A program made the position numbers and the translations under genes. A model generated the notes under the pieces. That model worked only from the letters and a program-made list of their open reading frames with translations, made no database searches and was not told the origin of the DNA. DNA of 64,000 nucleotides from an uncultured Bacteroidales bacterium (GTDB lineage Bacteria > Bacteroidota > Bacteroidia > Bacteroidales > Bacteroidaceae). Position 1 is the stretch's first letter. Every line of letters starts with the position of its first letter. The stretch spans positions 1-64,000 of the forward strand of contig CACZCZ010000011.1 in NCBI GenBank assembly GCA_902779845.1. Direction: 5' to 3'. Below, piece after piece: positions 7,798 through 19,000 of this stretch.

Positions 7798-8189
7798 TTC
7801 CTAGGTTTTCGACTTGCAAGAGAAGAGCATAACGCTTCGTTTTTATTTCGATAAGATAACCGACCGCTGTCGGGTGAAAAACGCTCACATCAGCCCTCGC
7901 GTACCCGCGAAAAAGCCCTCAATGAGCCATATCACGCTGCAAAAGTAGTGATTAATCTGATTCGGGCAAAAGAAAAGGCAAGAAAAATGAAAAGAGAAAA
8001 AGAAAAAGTAAAAGACACTTTGTCCTCACTCCCACCCTTTTTCTGCTCTTTTTCGAGCTTGCGGGTCTTAAAAGGCGTCTTCTCAGGGCAAGAGAGGGAG
8101 GGCGGTGCCGTCCGTCGTTGTGGAAGCACCGCCCTCTATTCAGTAAAACAGCAATAGCGTTTTGGGGCGCTATGGATTTAAGGGATAAG
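7798..8189. other. intergenic region with a strong hairpin
   Basis: No gene seen. It contains an A/G-rich low-complexity stretch (7965-8015) and an 11-bp perfect stem GAGGGCGGTGC (8098-8108) / GCACCGCCCTC (8126-8136) with a 17-nt loop. Confidence 0.5.
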
Positions 8190-8420
8190 TTACTCTACGT
8201 TGGCCGGGAAGGTCCTTTTCCAGATCTCGGTGACCTTCTTGTCGAAGAAGCCGGTTTCGCGAATCAAGGGACGGTTCCCTGATTTCATTCATTTCAACAA
8301 ATTCCTACCACTATTGTCTTCCAGCACCTGCATTTGCTGAATAGCTATCTGGTTGAGCTTTATGAGGCGCTTGCCTTGGGGCATACCGTCGTTGATGAGC
8401 ACGGCATAGCCATTCTCCAT
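8190..8420 (-). pseudogene. gene remnant of unknown family
   Basis: From an ATG at 8420, 28 nt beyond a -7 box, the minus strand encodes MENGYAVLINDGMPQGKRLI, then KLNQIAIQQMQVLED, ending NSGRNLLK at a TGA (8289-8291). The same frame then continues to a TAA at 8190-8192 with coding-like sequence ending DKKVTEIWKRTFPANVE. I read this as a decayed gene with an internal stop, or a 43-aa gene followed by the tail of another. An 83-bp portion is duplicated at 9508-9590. Confidence 0.45.
8334..8416. repeat. 83-bp duplicated segment, copy A
   Basis: About 92 percent identical to 9508-9590 (six differences counted in 77 positions). The two copies are direct repeats flanking the CdiA-C-like gene. Confidence 0.8.
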
Positions 8421-8440
8421 ATTCTTTAGGGTCCTGGTCG

Positions 8441-8448
8441 CAAAGTTA
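8441..8448 (-). promoter_or_regulatory. -7 box of the remnant gene
   Basis: The reverse complement reads TAACTTTGCG, about 20 nt before the ATG at 8420. Confidence 0.5.
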
Positions 8449-8697
8449 GCGATTAGTTTTGAATCCGCGGCAAGAAAAGCACGGAAAATCGCAAAAGGGA
8501 ACAGAAAAACACGGGAGACGTGGAAAAAAGCGGAAAGAAACGGAAAAACACGGAATTATTAGCTTTAAGGATGAAAATAATCAATAAAATTTGGCGGAAT
8601 CGCAGAAAATGTGTTCCTTTGCGGTGTCAAAACATCAGTTTTGACTATCCGGGTAGAATCCCGAGAGGGCAGGACCGCATCGCCACCGCCCAAATAT

Positions 8698-8719
8698 AAA
8701 GGCCACTTCGGTGGCCTTT
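8698..8719 (-). terminator. terminator of the CdiA-C-like gene
   Basis: AAAGGCCAC and GTGGCCTTT form a 9-bp stem around a TTCG tetraloop (CGAA on the minus strand), one base past the stop codon at 8721. On the minus strand TTTATATTT follows. An 8-bp hairpin GTCAAAAC / GTTTTGAC lies at 8627-8646. Confidence 0.7.
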
Positions 8720-8720
8720 C

Positions 8721-9350
8721 TTATTTATGATATGCCTTGATGAATTTACCAATGAAGTCCTTGCTCTCCGCTGACACTCTCTTCACCTGAAGACTTCTAT
8801 TCCCCTTGAATATCAAGACTTCAAGCGCTTCGCCATTCATCTGAAAGTATCTTCTTATGTCCTTTGCCAACTGGCGTACATTATAGTCGGCGGTCATATT
8901 CAACAGAACATTATTCGTCTGTCCAATTGATTCTAATAAGCGGTTGAACACTGAAGATTGACCTCGGACTGTCTTCAAATCATACATCTTGTATATGCCT
9001 TTTCGTTCAAAGATGAAATCTGCGGTTCGGATGCCTTGTGGATTGGGCAATATATATACACAATATCCATGCTCTACGGCCTTGCGGGCGGCATTCATCA
9101 GATTGTCGAAGTCATCACTTTGCTCGCTGATGGCGCTGAAGATATTGTTTTCACCCTTCACGGGGTGAAACTCGCCTTCGGAAACTATCAGTTTCAACTG
9201 ATTGATGAACTGAGCACCTTTCAGAGAATGCAACTCCAGCAATTCAGTAGCAAAACCTCTCCACAAGCTTTCAGCCACCATCAGCAACGAGCCATCTTCT
9301 TCAAATGGCTCATATTCAACCATGTTATCTTCGGCTACAGTAGGACTCAT
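8721..9350 (-). CDS. orphan CdiA-C-like tRNA nuclease domain protein
   Basis: 209 residues. The C-terminal half carries RTADFIFERKGIYKMYDLKT, then SSVFNRLLESIGQTNNVLLN. This pattern (ADF, spaced DxKT, SxxxRLxxSxxQxxNVLLN) matches the CdiA-C type nuclease toxin fold, where Asp/Glu and the Lys of DLK form the PD-(D/E)xK-like active site. Here it is a stand-alone protein with no secretion signal and no obvious immunity gene. Comparable domains end phage head proteins and ICE-encoded proteins. A -7 box at 9398-9405 precedes it, a terminator follows directly, and direct repeats flank the whole unit. Confidence 0.6.
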   Translation of the reverse strand: MSPTVAEDNMVEYEPFEEDGSLLMVAESLWRGFATELLELHSLKGAQFINQLKLIVSEGEFHPVKGENNIFSAISEQSDDFDNLMNAARKAVEHGYCVYILPNPQGIRTADFIFERKGIYKMYDLKTVRGQSSVFNRLLESIGQTNNVLLNMTADYNVRQLAKDIRRYFQMNGEALEVLIFKGNRSLQVKRVSAESKDFIGKFIKAYHK

Positions 9351-9397
9351 GTAATGTGTAAAAACTATTCACAGCCACGATGGGCCGATAGCAAGTG

Positions 9398-9405
9398 CAA
9401 AGTTA
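9398..9405 (-). promoter_or_regulatory. -7 box of the CdiA-C-like gene
   Basis: The reverse complement reads TAACTTTGCACTTGC, about 48 nt upstream of the ATG at 9350. Confidence 0.6.
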
Positions 9406-9507
9406 CACAATATTTTATTATATCCGGCAAAAATATCCGCATTTTTCAAGATGGGGCACAAAAAAGTCTTCCCAAGAGGAGGAGAAGGCGATGATACAGA
9501 TAGTGAG

Positions 9508-9590
9508 TTGCTGAATGGCTATCTGGTTGAGCTTTATGAGGCGCTCGCCTTGGGGCATACCATCGTTGATGAGAACGGCATTGCCATTAT
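9508..9590. repeat. 83-bp duplicated segment, copy B
   Basis: On the minus strand it keeps the reading NAVLINDGMPQGERLIKLNQ seen in copy A, but that frame is closed by a stop just upstream. A plus-strand ORF of 78 codons (9451-9687) crosses it and is probably accidental. Confidence 0.75.
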
Positions 9591-9725
9591 CGCCTTACCA
9601 TCCGGCATTATAACAGCTGGATATATGGATGAACTAAAGGAACGGCAGCCACCTTCCAAGGTAGAGGACGTGGACAATGAATCATAATACCTGTACACAA
9701 CCTCGCCACTTTACTCCCTTAGCAG

Positions 9726-11081
9726 CTAAAGAGGCTGGTTCTGACGGCGTTCTTTAAGGAAACGTTTCAGGAGAAAGGCGAGGAAGTAAGGGAACGTATA
9801 GAACTGCCCGTTCCATCCGATATTCTTGTAACCCAGTTTTATTCCGTATCTCACATCTGGATAGGAGCCCCACTTAATGAGGTTATTCAACGAGGCTGTG
9901 GCGCCATCCTTGGCCTTAACCTCCACGGGTACCAGCGAGTCAGCATCACGGATAAAGAAATCCATCTCCAGCGCAGGATTGTCGTGCTTGTAGAAGTAAA
10001 GTCCTTCATAGCCCGACTTGAGGAGCATCTCCCCGACAACATTTTCATAGATGGCTCCCTTATATGTGCCGAAATTCTTGTTGGCGCGCAGATCTTCCTG
10101 TGCTTCTTCGTCGAGTGAGGCAATGAGGAGCCCAGTGTCGTGGTAGTAGATCTTATAGATGTCAGTGTCGTAGTTCCCTTTCAAGGGTAGCTCTACATTG
10201 TTGAGACAGTAGCACACATTGATGACACCGGCAGACTTCAACCATTCTACGGCGCCAATGTATTCACGGTTCCTGGCGCCGTGAGCTATTTTCGTGATTT
10301 GATATTTCTTATTCTCCTTGGCCAGGAATGTAGAGATATGGCTATAGACAGCGAGAATCTTCGCCTTATCGGTTTGCTTCGCATATCTGGTGATGTCTTC
10401 CTCATAGTCTTTCAGCAACTGACGCTGCAGTTTCAGAGTCCCACCATAGTGTCCGTTGTCAATATACATCTTCACCACCTCCGGCATGCCTCCAAGACTC
10501 ATATAGTCGAGGAAGACATTGGTTATTGTCTCCAGTTCCAGTTGTGAGAAAGGACGGAGCTCTTTCATGTGCAGATACAGATCCTCTATTTGTTCAGGTG
10601 AATAACCTTTTGCCCATAGGAATTCCTCAAAGTCCATGGAACGCATCACGAAGTCTTCTTTGAAGCCGACAGCATTGCTCTCTATTTCCTCATAATAAAT
10701 CCCCATCAGTGAACCAGAACAGATAATGTCGTATCGCCCGTCCTGACAGAAAGACTTGAGAGATGTGGCGCAGTCGGGACACTTCTGCAGCTCGTCGAAG
10801 AACAACAGCGTTTTGTGGGGAATGAATTTCCAAGAGGGCTCCAATAGTGAGATGTTCTTGACTATAGCATCCACTTCGTATCCATCATCAAAAATAGCTC
10901 CGAACTTCTTTTGGAGTACAAAGTTGATTTCGATGACCGATTCGTAGTTGGCACGACCGAAGGCTCTGACCGATGCTGTCTTTCCTACCTGCCGGGCACC
11001 TTTCACAATCAGCGGTTTCTTTTGTGGATTGCGTTTCCAGTCCAAAAGATACGTATCAATCTTTCTTTTAAGCAGTTCCAT
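9726..11081 (-). CDS. AAA-type ATPase with DUF4143 domain
   Basis: 451 residues. Walker A GARQVGKT at 28-35 and Walker B LLFFDEL near 92-98. The LGGMPEVV motif and a C-terminal DUF4143 nuclease-like region (LEMDFFIRD ... PVEVKAKDG, a D-x(n)-EVK pattern) follow. These proteins are common accessory genes of Bacteroidetes. Their cellular role is not settled, and defence or DNA-linked functions have been suggested. The gene is monocistronic and is preceded by four 32-bp iterons containing -7-like boxes. Confidence 0.85.
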   Translation of the reverse strand: MELLKRKIDTYLLDWKRNPQKKPLIVKGARQVGKTASVRAFGRANYESVIEINFVLQKKFGAIFDDGYEVDAIVKNISLLEPSWKFIPHKTLLFFDELQKCPDCATSLKSFCQDGRYDIICSGSLMGIYYEEIESNAVGFKEDFVMRSMDFEEFLWAKGYSPEQIEDLYLHMKELRPFSQLELETITNVFLDYMSLGGMPEVVKMYIDNGHYGGTLKLQRQLLKDYEEDITRYAKQTDKAKILAVYSHISTFLAKENKKYQITKIAHGARNREYIGAVEWLKSAGVINVCYCLNNVELPLKGNYDTDIYKIYYHDTGLLIASLDEEAQEDLRANKNFGTYKGAIYENVVGEMLLKSGYEGLYFYKHDNPALEMDFFIRDADSLVPVEVKAKDGATASLNNLIKWGSYPDVRYGIKLGYKNIGWNGQFYTFPYFLAFLLKRFLKERRQNQPL

Positions 11082-11088
11082 GTCTCAA

Positions 11089-11198
11089 AATCACATTTTC
11101 GGCTGCAAATATAGGCAAAAAATCACATTTTCGGCCACAAATATAGGCAAAAAATCACATTTTCGGATGTATTTTTGTGCTACGAATCACATTTTCGG
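11089..11198. repeat. 32-bp iteron array before the DUF4143 ATPase gene
   Basis: The 14-mer AATCACATTTTCGG occurs at 11089, 11121, 11153 and 11185, exactly 32 bp apart. In units 1 and 2 the remaining 18 bp are also conserved and on the minus strand contain TATATTTG, a -7 box. Units 3 and 4 keep only the core. The arrangement looks like an operator array with duplicated promoters, possibly autoregulatory. Confidence 0.85.
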
Positions 11199-11243
11199 AC
11201 ATGGGTGTGCGCCGAGACAGCCACTTTGTGGCGGCTGTGCAGC

Positions 11244-11290
11244 GTAGCATTTCCTAAAAGTACACCGATTAACATTAGTAAGAAAGTGAA
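11244..11290. repeat. dispersed repeat related to 5021-5067
   Basis: Both loci read CGTAGC-TT-CCTAA-AG-ACA then an AAACATTA-like segment and AAAAAG, and both can be translated as VAFPKSTxINI(N/S)KK. No functional ORF is present here, so this is probably a mobile or duplicated noncoding repeat. Confidence 0.5.
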
Positions 11291-11338
11291 AAATGAGAGG
11301 GCGTTTGCGTTTTGTCGAAAGACTCAAGATGGGAAACC

Positions 11339-12196
11339 TCAGCAAAAGCTGACTTCCTTGAAGGCGTAGCGGCGGAGGCGCTGGTCGGTGTCGCGCAGGA
11401 GGAGATGGCCGGTGGGGGCTACGCCCTCGATGGAGGCGCGGAAGGGGCCGTCGGCATCGCGGAAGGGGTGTAGGCCGCTGGAGCGGTAGAGGGCTGCGTG
11501 GTAGCGGGTGTGGATGTCGTCGAAGGCGCCACGCTGAAGGTCGGCGTAGTGATGCATGAAATGCTCCATGATGCGCTCAAGGACGAAACGGCGCTCGGTG
11601 GTGTGGCCCAGCAACTGGAAGAGCGAGATGGGGGTGGGGGAGCGCTTCTCACCGTTGTTCGTCGCGGGGGCGAGGGTGGGGAAACGGAAGCTGTCTTGGT
11701 TGACGTTGACGCCGCAGCCGATGATGGAACGTGAGACGCTGCTGCCCTGAAGGTCGTTCTCAATGAGGATGCCGGCGATCTTGCTGTCGTCAACGTAGAT
11801 GTCGTTGGGCCACTTGACGGTGACGGGGGACGAATGACGGGTGTCGAATGACGAATGACGAATGTCGAATGACGAATGACGAATGTCGAATGACGAATGA
11901 CGGGTGATTTCATCCATGATAGCCTCGCGGATGGCAAGGGCGATGGCTTCGCTGATGCTGAAGAGCTGGTCGGAGGGCACGGGGCAGGCGGTGAGCAGAA
12001 GACTGAAGAGGAGGTTCTGGCTGCGCTCTGACTCCCAGCTGTTGCCGGCCTGTCCGCGGCCTGCGCTCTGGTGCTCGGCTGTGACTAAGGTGACATCTAC
12101 GGGCGTGAGTGGGCGGTAACCCTTCAGGAAGTTGTTGGTAGAGTCGGTTTCATCGAGCTCTATCATGCGGAAATACGGGGAGTCGTCGAGACACAT
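11339..12196 (-). CDS. birA: biotin--[acetyl-CoA-carboxylase] ligase
   Basis: Catalytic domain of biotin protein ligase: LDETDSTNNFL at the N-terminus, the biotinyl-AMP loop GRGQAGNSWESE, then VKWPNDIYVDDSKIAGILIE with the catalytic KWPND-type motif, then GCGVNVNQ. It activates biotin and attaches it to carboxylase carrier domains. There is no N-terminal HTH, so it is the monofunctional type. The ATG at 12196 is preferred; the in-frame ATG at 12217 would add residues encoded by an ACAATGGGACAA-type repeat. A 21-bp tandem repeat has expanded in frame at residues about 97-122 (SSFDIRH repeated). Confidence 0.9.
   Translation of the reverse strand: MCLDDSPYFRMIELDETDSTNNFLKGYRPLTPVDVTLVTAEHQSAGRGQAGNSWESERSQNLLFSLLLTACPVPSDQLFSISEAIALAIREAIMDEITRHSSFDIRHSSFDIRHSSFDTRHSSPVTVKWPNDIYVDDSKIAGILIENDLQGSSVSRSIIGCGVNVNQDSFRFPTLAPATNNGEKRSPTPISLFQLLGHTTERRFVLERIMEHFMHHYADLQRGAFDDIHTRYHAALYRSSGLHPFRDADGPFRASIEGVAPTGHLLLRDTDQRLRRYAFKEVSFC
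11830..11903. repeat. in-frame 21-bp tandem repeat inside birA
   Basis: About three units of GACGAATGACGAATGTCGAA, themselves made of 7-8 bp GACGAAT/GTCGAAT steps, flanked by two CGGGTG-ended variants. Each unit adds seven residues (SSFDIRH) just before the VKWPND catalytic motif. Confidence 0.85.
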
Positions 12197-12329
12197 GGTG
12201 ATTGGACAATGGGACAATTTACAATTTGAGAATTGGCGTCTGGCGTATGCGAGAACTTGCAGCCGGGTCTTTCAGCTGTTGAACCATAGAAACAAAAAAA
12301 GAGAAGGCTGTTGACCTCCTCTTCTTCTG

Positions 12330-12400
12330 TTGGGCTACCCGGACTCGAACCAGGAAAGGCAGGACCAGAATCTGCAGTGTTACCATTACACCATAGCCCA
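12330..12400 (-). tRNA. tRNA-Gln (anticodon CTG)
   Basis: A 71-nt cloverleaf on the minus strand. Acceptor TGGGCTA pairs with TAGCCCA. The anticodon loop TTCTGGT gives CTG, and the T loop is TTCGAGT. The anticodon stem has an A-C mismatch at 31-39. CCA is not encoded. A -7-like box TACTTTTG lies upstream at 12476-12483. Confidence 0.92.
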
Positions 12401-12475
12401 GTGTTAGTTTAGAGTTGAAAGTTTAGAGTTGAGAGTTTCAAGACTAAACTGCGTCTCATTTCTGATTTGCGGGTG

Positions 12476-12483
12476 CAAAAGTA
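12476..12483 (-). promoter_or_regulatory. -7 box of tRNA-Gln
   Basis: The reverse complement reads TACTTTTGCACC. The DNA between it and the tRNA (12403-12440) is a TTTAGAGTTGAAAG-type direct repeat. Confidence 0.5.
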
Positions 12484-12567
12484 GAGACTTTTTGTGAAAC
12501 GTGCAAGCTTTTCCCTAAAAAAATGAAATTTTATGCTCGTTTTTCCTTCTATTCGGGGAATTCGTCG

Positions 12568-12575
12568 TATCTTTG
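12568..12575 (+). promoter_or_regulatory. -7 box of the rsfS-ftsH-cdsA operon
   Basis: TATCTTTG followed by CGGC, 22 nt before the rsfS ATG at 12598. It rules out the longer frame starting at 12523. Confidence 0.75.
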
Positions 12576-12597
12576 CGGCTCAAACAACGCATTAAGA

Positions 12598-12960
12598 ATG
12601 AATTTACAGACCGAACAACTGATTCAACAAATCCAAGCCGGCATTCAGGAAAAGAAGGGCCACGACATTGTGATAGCAGACTTCACGGGTCTCGAGGACA
12701 CCATCTGCAAGGCCTTCGTCATTTGCACCGGCAATTCTCCTTCTCATGTCCAGGCGCTCGCCGAGAGCGTTGCTGAGTTCGCCCGCAAGAACCTGGGCGC
12801 ACGTCCCACTGCCGTGGATGGCCTGCGCAACGCCCAGTGGGTGGCGATGGACTACACCGACGTCATCGTACACATCTTCCTGCCCGAGCTGCGCGAGTTC
12901 TACGACCTGGAACACCTGTGGGCAGATGCGGAGATCACGGAGGTTCCGGACTTGGATTAG
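12598..12960 (+). CDS. rsfS: ribosome silencing factor RsfS
   Basis: 120 residues. It shows the RsfS/Iojap pattern: KKGHDIVIADFTGLEDTICK, then FVICTGNSPSHVQALAESV, then VDGLRNAQWVAMDYTDVIVH and IFLPELREFYDLEHLWADA. The protein binds ribosomal protein uL14 and blocks 30S-50S joining, lowering translation in stationary phase. It is the first gene of a unit with ftsH 47 bp downstream, a common Bacteroidetes arrangement. Length and motifs are complete. Confidence 0.92.
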   Translation: MNLQTEQLIQQIQAGIQEKKGHDIVIADFTGLEDTICKAFVICTGNSPSHVQALAESVAEFARKNLGARPTAVDGLRNAQWVAMDYTDVIVHIFLPELREFYDLEHLWADAEITEVPDLD

Positions 12961-13007
12961 GCCTCTTTTAAATTTTGTATTCTATATTTCATATTTGACA
13001 ATCGTTC

Positions 13008-15038
<2,031 letters not shown>

Positions 15039-15088
15039 TTTCCTCGAAATAACGTAATAACGAGATAACGAAATAACGAAATATCGCA

Positions 15089-16012
15089 ATGTCGAATAAT
15101 AATGAATCTACGCTCCAGCCTCACCCCTCCAACGCCGGAGGGGCAGGGGATGGGTCTAAAGTCCAGAACCTGGTCGTTCGCACGCTTACGGGCATCATCT
15201 TTGTCGCTGTCATGGTAGGCGGCATCCTGCACAGCCCGCTGACATTCGGGGCGCTGTTCACCGTGATTACCGTGCTGAGCGTGTGGGAGTTCACGGGCAT
15301 CGTGAACCGTAGGGCGGATGTCGATGTCAACCGCATGATTACTACGGTGGCCGGTGGCTGCCTCTTCGTGGGCTTCTTCGGCTATGCCGCGGGCATCGCT
15401 GGTGCCGGTGTCCTCTTCGTGCCTTGGTTGCTGAGCATGATGTATCTGATGATTACAGAACTCTACCTGCAGCGCGAGAGCCCGCTCAACAACTGGGCTT
15501 ACACCATCTTGGCACAGCTCTATGTCGCCCTGCCCTTTGCGCTGTTGTGTCTGCTGGAGTTCGTGGGTACTGAGCTGACAGCTGTTCAGCTCCCCGAGGG
15601 CGCTACGGGCGCGTGGTTGGTGCTGGCCATCTACCTCTTCCTGTGGTGCAACGACACGGGTGCCTACTGCGTCGGTTCGCTCATCGGCAAGCACAAACTC
15701 TTCCCCCGCATCTCCCCGGGTAAGTCCTGGGAGGGTAGCGTCGGCGGCGGCGTGTTCTGCGTGGCAGCCTCGCAGGTGGTGGCACACTATCAGCCCCTCC
15801 TCAGCCCGATGGAATGGGCAATTTTTGCACTTGTAGTGGTCGTCTTCGGCACATGGGGCGACCTCATTGAGAGCCTGCTGAAGCGCCAGATTGGCATCAA
15901 GGACAGCGGGCGCATCCTGCCTGGCCACGGCGGCATGCTGGATCGTTTTGACAGCAGCCTGATGGCCATCCCCGCTGTGGTCATCTATCTCTACTGCTTA
16001 TCCGTATTCTAA
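15089..16012 (+). CDS. cdsA: phosphatidate cytidylyltransferase
   Basis: 307 residues. A hydrophobic protein with about seven or eight transmembrane helices from residue 33 on. Signature near the C-terminus: SLLKRQIGIKDSGRILPGHG followed by GMLDRFDS, the CDP-diglyceride synthetase pattern. It makes CDP-diacylglycerol for phospholipid synthesis. It follows ftsH in the same unit after a short ATAACGAA-type repeat (15048-15085). The N-terminal 30 residues include QPHPSNAGGAGDG, a translation of another GC-rich palindromic element, absent from typical CdsA. Confidence 0.95.
   Translation: MSNNNESTLQPHPSNAGGAGDGSKVQNLVVRTLTGIIFVAVMVGGILHSPLTFGALFTVITVLSVWEFTGIVNRRADVDVNRMITTVAGGCLFVGFFGYAAGIAGAGVLFVPWLLSMMYLMITELYLQRESPLNNWAYTILAQLYVALPFALLCLLEFVGTELTAVQLPEGATGAWLVLAIYLFLWCNDTGAYCVGSLIGKHKLFPRISPGKSWEGSVGGGVFCVAASQVVAHYQPLLSPMEWAIFALVVVVFGTWGDLIESLLKRQIGIKDSGRILPGHGGMLDRFDSSLMAIPAVVIYLYCLSVF
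15119..15154. repeat. GC-rich palindromic element, copy 3 (cdsA 5' end)
   Basis: CACCCCTCC and GGAGGGGCAGGGG around AACGCC, in frame within the first codons of cdsA. Confidence 0.75.
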
Positions 16013-16028
16013 ATAAACGTTAAATAGA

Positions 16029-16055
16029 GGGGCTGGCGTTAAACACTCCGGCCCC
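16029..16055 (+). terminator. terminator after cdsA
   Basis: GGGGCTGG / CCGGCCCC 8-bp stem (one G-T pair) with an 11-nt loop, followed by TTATT. Confidence 0.65.
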
Positions 16056-16074
16056 TTATTGTGTCAGAGTGTAC

Positions 16075-19000
16075 ATGAAACACTTATTATCCTTTATTCT
16101 CCTGACGTTCATGGCCCTTGCGACTTTCGCCCAGAAGGGTACCGTGTCAGGTTCTATCGTAGATTCAGAAGGCGAACCCATGCCCGGTGCCACTGTGGTT
16201 ATCATGCGGCTGGACAGCACGCAGGTGACAGGTCAGCAGACGCGCGACGACGGCACCTTCTCCATAGCCTCCATCCCTGTGGGCAGCTACCTGCTGCGCG
16301 CCTCGTTCGTAGGCTACAAGACCGTGTTCCGCAGCATCGAAATCTCGAAGCAAAACCGCAAGCTGGCCATGGGGCAGATCACGCTGCAGGACAACTCGAA
16401 GCTCATGCGCGAGGCGCTGGTGACGGCGCAGGCCGCGCAGGTGGAGATGAAGGCCGACACCTTTGTCTATAATGCCGACGCCTTCCGCATTCCTCCCGGT
16501 TCCAATTTCGAGGCGCTGTTGAAGAAGTTCCCCGGCGCTGAAATCACCGAGGAGGGCACCATCAAGATCAACGGCAAGGAGGTAAAGAAAATCTTGGTCA
16601 ACAAGAAGGAGTTCTTCGGCAACGACACGCAGATGACGCTGAAGAACATTCAGGCCGATATGGTCAGCCAGGTCAAGGCCTACGACCGCCAGAGCGACTA
16701 CACCCGCGTCACCGGCATCGACGACGGCGAAGAGGAGACCGTGCTGGACCTGACCATCAAGAAGGGTATGGGCGAGGGCTGGCAAGGGAATATCGAAGGA
16801 GCCTATGGTACGGAGAAACGCTATCTGGGCAACCTCCGCGTGACACGCTTCATGGATACCTGGCGCGTGGCCCTCTTCGGCAATGCCAACAACACCAACA
16901 ACTGGGGCGGCGGTCTCACCGACACCCAGCAGGTGGGTGGCGACTTCGCGTGGATGAACGACAAGGGCGAGGACGAGGGCGGCTTCCTGGAAGTGGGCGG
17001 TAATGTGCGCTACAACCACTCCTCGACCGACAACAAGAGCGTCTCGAACTCCCAGAACTTCGTCTCCAGCACCACCTCGCAGTTCGTGAACCGCATCAAT
17101 CAGAGCTACAGCCACCGCGGCGGCGTCAACGGCGACTTTCGTGTGGAATGGAAGCCCGACTCGATGACCAACATCCAGTTCCGCCCCAACTTCTCCTACA
17201 ACGACAACGACAACAACGGCTACAACAACAGCGTCACCTTCAGCGACGACCCCTATGCCGCCGGCATGGGCGACCCGCTGGAGGAGTTCCGCACACGTGC
17301 CGAGGACGGTTCGCTGGTGTACCAGGACATCCTGGTCAACTCCGACAGCCGCACCAACAAGGGCGCCAACAGCAGCTACAACGTGAACGGGTGGCTGCAG
17401 ATCAACCGCCGACTGAAGAAGCCCGGACGCAACATCACGCTGGACATGGGCGGTAGCATCAGCCAGAGCAAGAACGAGAGCTTCAACCGCTCGCTCGTCA
17501 GCTTCTACAAGACCCCCACACGCCCCTACACCTTCACCAATCAGTACAACGACAACCCGTCGAAGAACTGGAACTGGCGTGTGCGCGGTTCTTATGCCGA
17601 ACCCATCTTCAAGGGTGCCAACCTGCAGTTCTCCTACCAGTTCCAGCGTCGCTTCTCGGACAGCGACCGCTCGCTCTATGGCATCGACAAGCTCCTCACC
17701 GACCCGCAGTTTGCCTACATGTGGGTGAAGGAGGACGGCACGCCGATGAGCGATGTGGAGATCATTGAGGCGCTGGTGCTGGGCTATATGCCGGCAGACA
17801 GCGTGCTGGGCAAGGTGCGCGATGCCCGCAACTCGCAGTACGCCACCTACAACGAGTACAACCACGATGCCAGCGTCATGTTCCGCTATCAGTTCGGTGA
17901 CTTCCGCGTGAACGCCGGCGTCAGCTTCCAACCTCAGACCACACACATGCAGTACAGCCGTCCCGCCGTGCTCGATACCACCGTCACACGCAACGTCTTC
18001 AACTGGGCGCCGCGTGTGGACTTCCGCTGGAAGATCTCCAACACCAGCCAGTGGCGCATCCGCTACAACGGCCGCATGTCGCAGCCCTCGATGACGCAGC
18101 TCCTGGACGTGGCAGACACCAGCGACCCCCTCAACATCAGTCTGGGTAACCCCGGTCTGAATCCCTCGTGGACCAACAACTTCAACACCCGCTACAACGA
18201 CTACATCCCCGAGAAGCAGATGGGTTGGAACATCAACGGCGGCATCTCGCAGACCCTGAACAGCATCAGCCAGTTCACGACCTATGACACCGTGACGGGT
18301 GTTCGCACGACACGCCCCGAGAACATCAACGGCAACTGGAACGCCTGGTTCTGGGGAGGCTTCAACACCGCCCTTGGCCCCAAGAAGTACTGGAACGTCT
18401 CCAACAACGTCAACTTCGGCTACAACAACAGCGTAGGCTTTATGCAGGAGACGGGCGGTTTCAACTCCGTCAAGAGCACTACCAAGAGCTTCAATGTCGG
18501 CGACAACCTGCGCCTGAACTTCCGCTACGACTGGGGTGATACGGGCTACGGCATCGACCTCGGTGTCCTCGGCGGCTTCAACTACCAGCACGCCCGCAAC
18601 GACATCCAGTCGAGTGCCAACCTCGACACATGGTTCTACAACTACGGCGGCAATGTTCAGGTGAATCTGGCGTGGAACATGACCTTCTCATCCGACATCA
18701 GCATGCAGTCGCGCCGTGGTTACAACGATGCCACGATGAACACCAACGAGCTCATCTGGAACGCCCGCCTGCAGCAGCAGTTCCTGCGCAAGAAGAACCT
18801 CATCGTCTCGTTGGAGTGGTACGATATCTTAGGACAGCGCTCCAACATCAGCCGTGTCATCAACGCCATGCAGCGCAGCGACACCTGGACGAACTCCGTC
18901 TATAGCTACGGCATGATCCGCGTCACCTACAACTTCAACCTCACCGGCAGCCGTCAGGCCCGCGCAGAGATGAATGAAGGTGTCCCGCCCGAAGGCGGCC

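Noticed and set aside
9451-9687. 78-residue plus-strand ORF
   Set aside because: Most of it is the reverse strand of the duplicated gene fragment seen at 8334-8416; it has no promoter or recognisable motif.
11199-11338. Small coding gene before birA
   Set aside because: The open frame is explained by the dispersed repeat at 11244-11290 and shows no start signal.
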